A stretch of DNA of 40,864 bases from the NCBI GenBank assembly GCA_964549655.1, contig CAZJXN010000028.1, positions 1 to 40,864 of the forward strand, read 5' to 3'. This DNA is from JADJNW01 sp964549655. GTDB lineage: Bacteria > Bacteroidota > Bacteroidia > Chitinophagales > Saprospiraceae. The notes under the pieces were generated by a model. The model was given only the letters and a program-made list of their open reading frames with translations. It was not told the DNA's origin and searched no databases. The position numbers were made by a program, and so were the translations under genes. Below are positions 40,267-40,864 of this stretch, piece by piece (positions within the stretch are counted from its first letter, which is position 1; each line of letters opens with the position of its first letter).

Positions 40267-40864
40267 TGGCGTATGGCAACAGTGGACGGAAAAACAGGTG
40301 TACTGGCGTATTTTTTTATTATTTCTATTGGTGCGCTGTATTTTTAAATGGGTGAGCGGTTATGATAATTTCGAGTTGTATCTTGATTCGGAGCGGTATG
40401 ATTATTATAGCAATCAAATAGTAGCGGGCAATTATAATATGGATCACACTGCTTTTATTCTTGCGCCTTTGTATCCATATTTTCTGGCAGGTGTAAAAGT
40501 TATTTTTGGCAGTAATTGGCAGTTTTTTGCAGCGCACATTCAATTTTTACTCGTATCCATCTCCGGCGTTTATCTTTATAAAATTGCGCTGCTGCTTTTT
40601 AATGAACGACGAATCGCTTTGTTGGCAGCCCTTTTATACTGCTTTTTCCCAATGACACTATGGTATAATTTTACATTGACGCAGGAAACACTTTTTCAAT
40701 CTTTTTTTATTTTTAGTATTTATCACTTGCTTCAAACATTATATGGCAACCCAAAATCACTTGCACTTTCTGCCCTATTTTATTCGCTTTGCTTTCTAAT
40801 AAAATCACATATATTACTTTTTTCACCATTTATTGTACTTTTATTTTTTGTGAGCAGCCCGTAT
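40259..40864 (+). CDS. GT39-type membrane glycosyltransferase (5' part, cut by window edge)
   Basis: Not closed by a stop: ATG at 40259, 202 codons to the edge. MNSGVWQQWTEKQVYWRIFLL leads into helix 1. LYLDSERYDYYSNQIVAGNY is the DS-x-x-YD motif after helix 1 in ArnT/PMT-2 proteins; APLYPYFLAGVKVIFG, YKIALLLFNERRIALLAALLYCFFPMTLWYN and TQETLFQSFFIFSIYHLL are typical next segments. It would transfer a sugar from polyprenyl phosphate. The start overlaps the previous stop by 8 bp (ATGAATAG). Confidence 0.82.
   Translation, partial: MNSGVWQQWTEKQVYWRIFLLFLLVRCIFKWVSGYDNFELYLDSERYDYYSNQIVAGNYNMDHTAFILAPLYPYFLAGVKVIFGSNWQFFAAHIQFLLVSISGVYLYKIALLLFNERRIALLAALLYCFFPMTLWYNFTLTQETLFQSFFIFSIYHLLQTLYGNPKSLALSALFYSLCFLIKSHILLFSPFIVLLFFVSSPY

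Overview
Organism. The window looks like a chromosomal stretch of a Bacteroidota bacterium, probably from the Saprospiria/Chitinophagia side; this is an inference from gene content. Pointers are an UpxY-type NusG paralogue in a capsule operon, promoter-like TTG / TAnnTTTG pairs, four-helix (23S rRNA intervening-sequence type) proteins, an EAD11-tailed TIR protein, DUF433/DUF5615 and XisH/XisI pairs, and intergenic repeats such as AACCGCAGAGAACGCAGAG. The sequence is AT-rich, ribosome-binding sites are weak, and several genes use TTG or GTG starts. A run of 100 N (13405-13504) marks an assembly gap inside queA.

Layout. (1) 13110 to 1, all leftward: a surface-polysaccharide operon. In order of transcription: a winged-helix regulator whose promoter sits inside a palindrome that touches its start codon; L-2-hydroxyglutarate oxidase (LhgO); WbpE-type aminotransferase; TviB/WbpO-type UDP-HexNAc dehydrogenase; UpxY antiterminator; WbpD-type acetyltransferase fused in frame to a four-helix protein; WbpB-type 3-dehydrogenase; UDP-glucuronate 4-epimerase; a four-helix gene remnant; CpsB-type phosphatase; Wza-type export lipoprotein; a repeat-filled gap; and a Wzc-type tyrosine kinase cut by the window edge. 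The four Wbp-type enzymes make up the route UDP-GlcNAc -> UDP-GlcNAcA -> 3-keto -> 3-amino -> UDP-2,3-diacetamido-2,3-dideoxy-glucuronate. (2) 13132-19383, mostly leftward: housekeeping genes (queA, trhO, nth) mixed with accessory genes: XisH/XisI, an MntA/HepT pair whose hepT has a nonsense codon, and two TIR-domain genes on either side of nth. (3) 19760-22256: a PagL-like outer-membrane protein, an ACMSD-type amidohydrolase and a DUF433/DUF5615 toxin-antitoxin pair. (4) 22428-27141: three exported amidohydrolase-like proteins in tandem; only the middle one keeps the metal-binding histidines. (5) 27439-34276, rightward: a DUF2252 protein, a TMTC-like membrane protein with TPRs, and a GH3/beta-lactamase-fold fusion. 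(6) 34468-40864: a second surface-glycan cluster with two glycosyltransferases, a Wzx-type flippase, a FemAB-like protein, an alpha/alpha-toroid protein and a partial GT39-type membrane glycosyltransferase.

Most interesting idea. WbpB/WlbA enzymes of this type can reoxidise their NADH with 2-oxoglutarate, giving 2-hydroxyglutarate, and WbpE turns glutamate into 2-oxoglutarate. LhgO oxidises L-2-hydroxyglutarate back to 2-oxoglutarate. Its place directly upstream of wbpE suggests a built-in co-substrate repair loop for diacetamido-uronic-acid synthesis. The genes are visible in the sequence; the link between them is inference.

Intergenic DNA is rich in repeats: hairpin clusters, an 18-bp inverted-repeat element present twice, CGCAGA-type repeats about 40 bp upstream of three start codons, and degenerate short-word repeats that in places have been read into coding frames.
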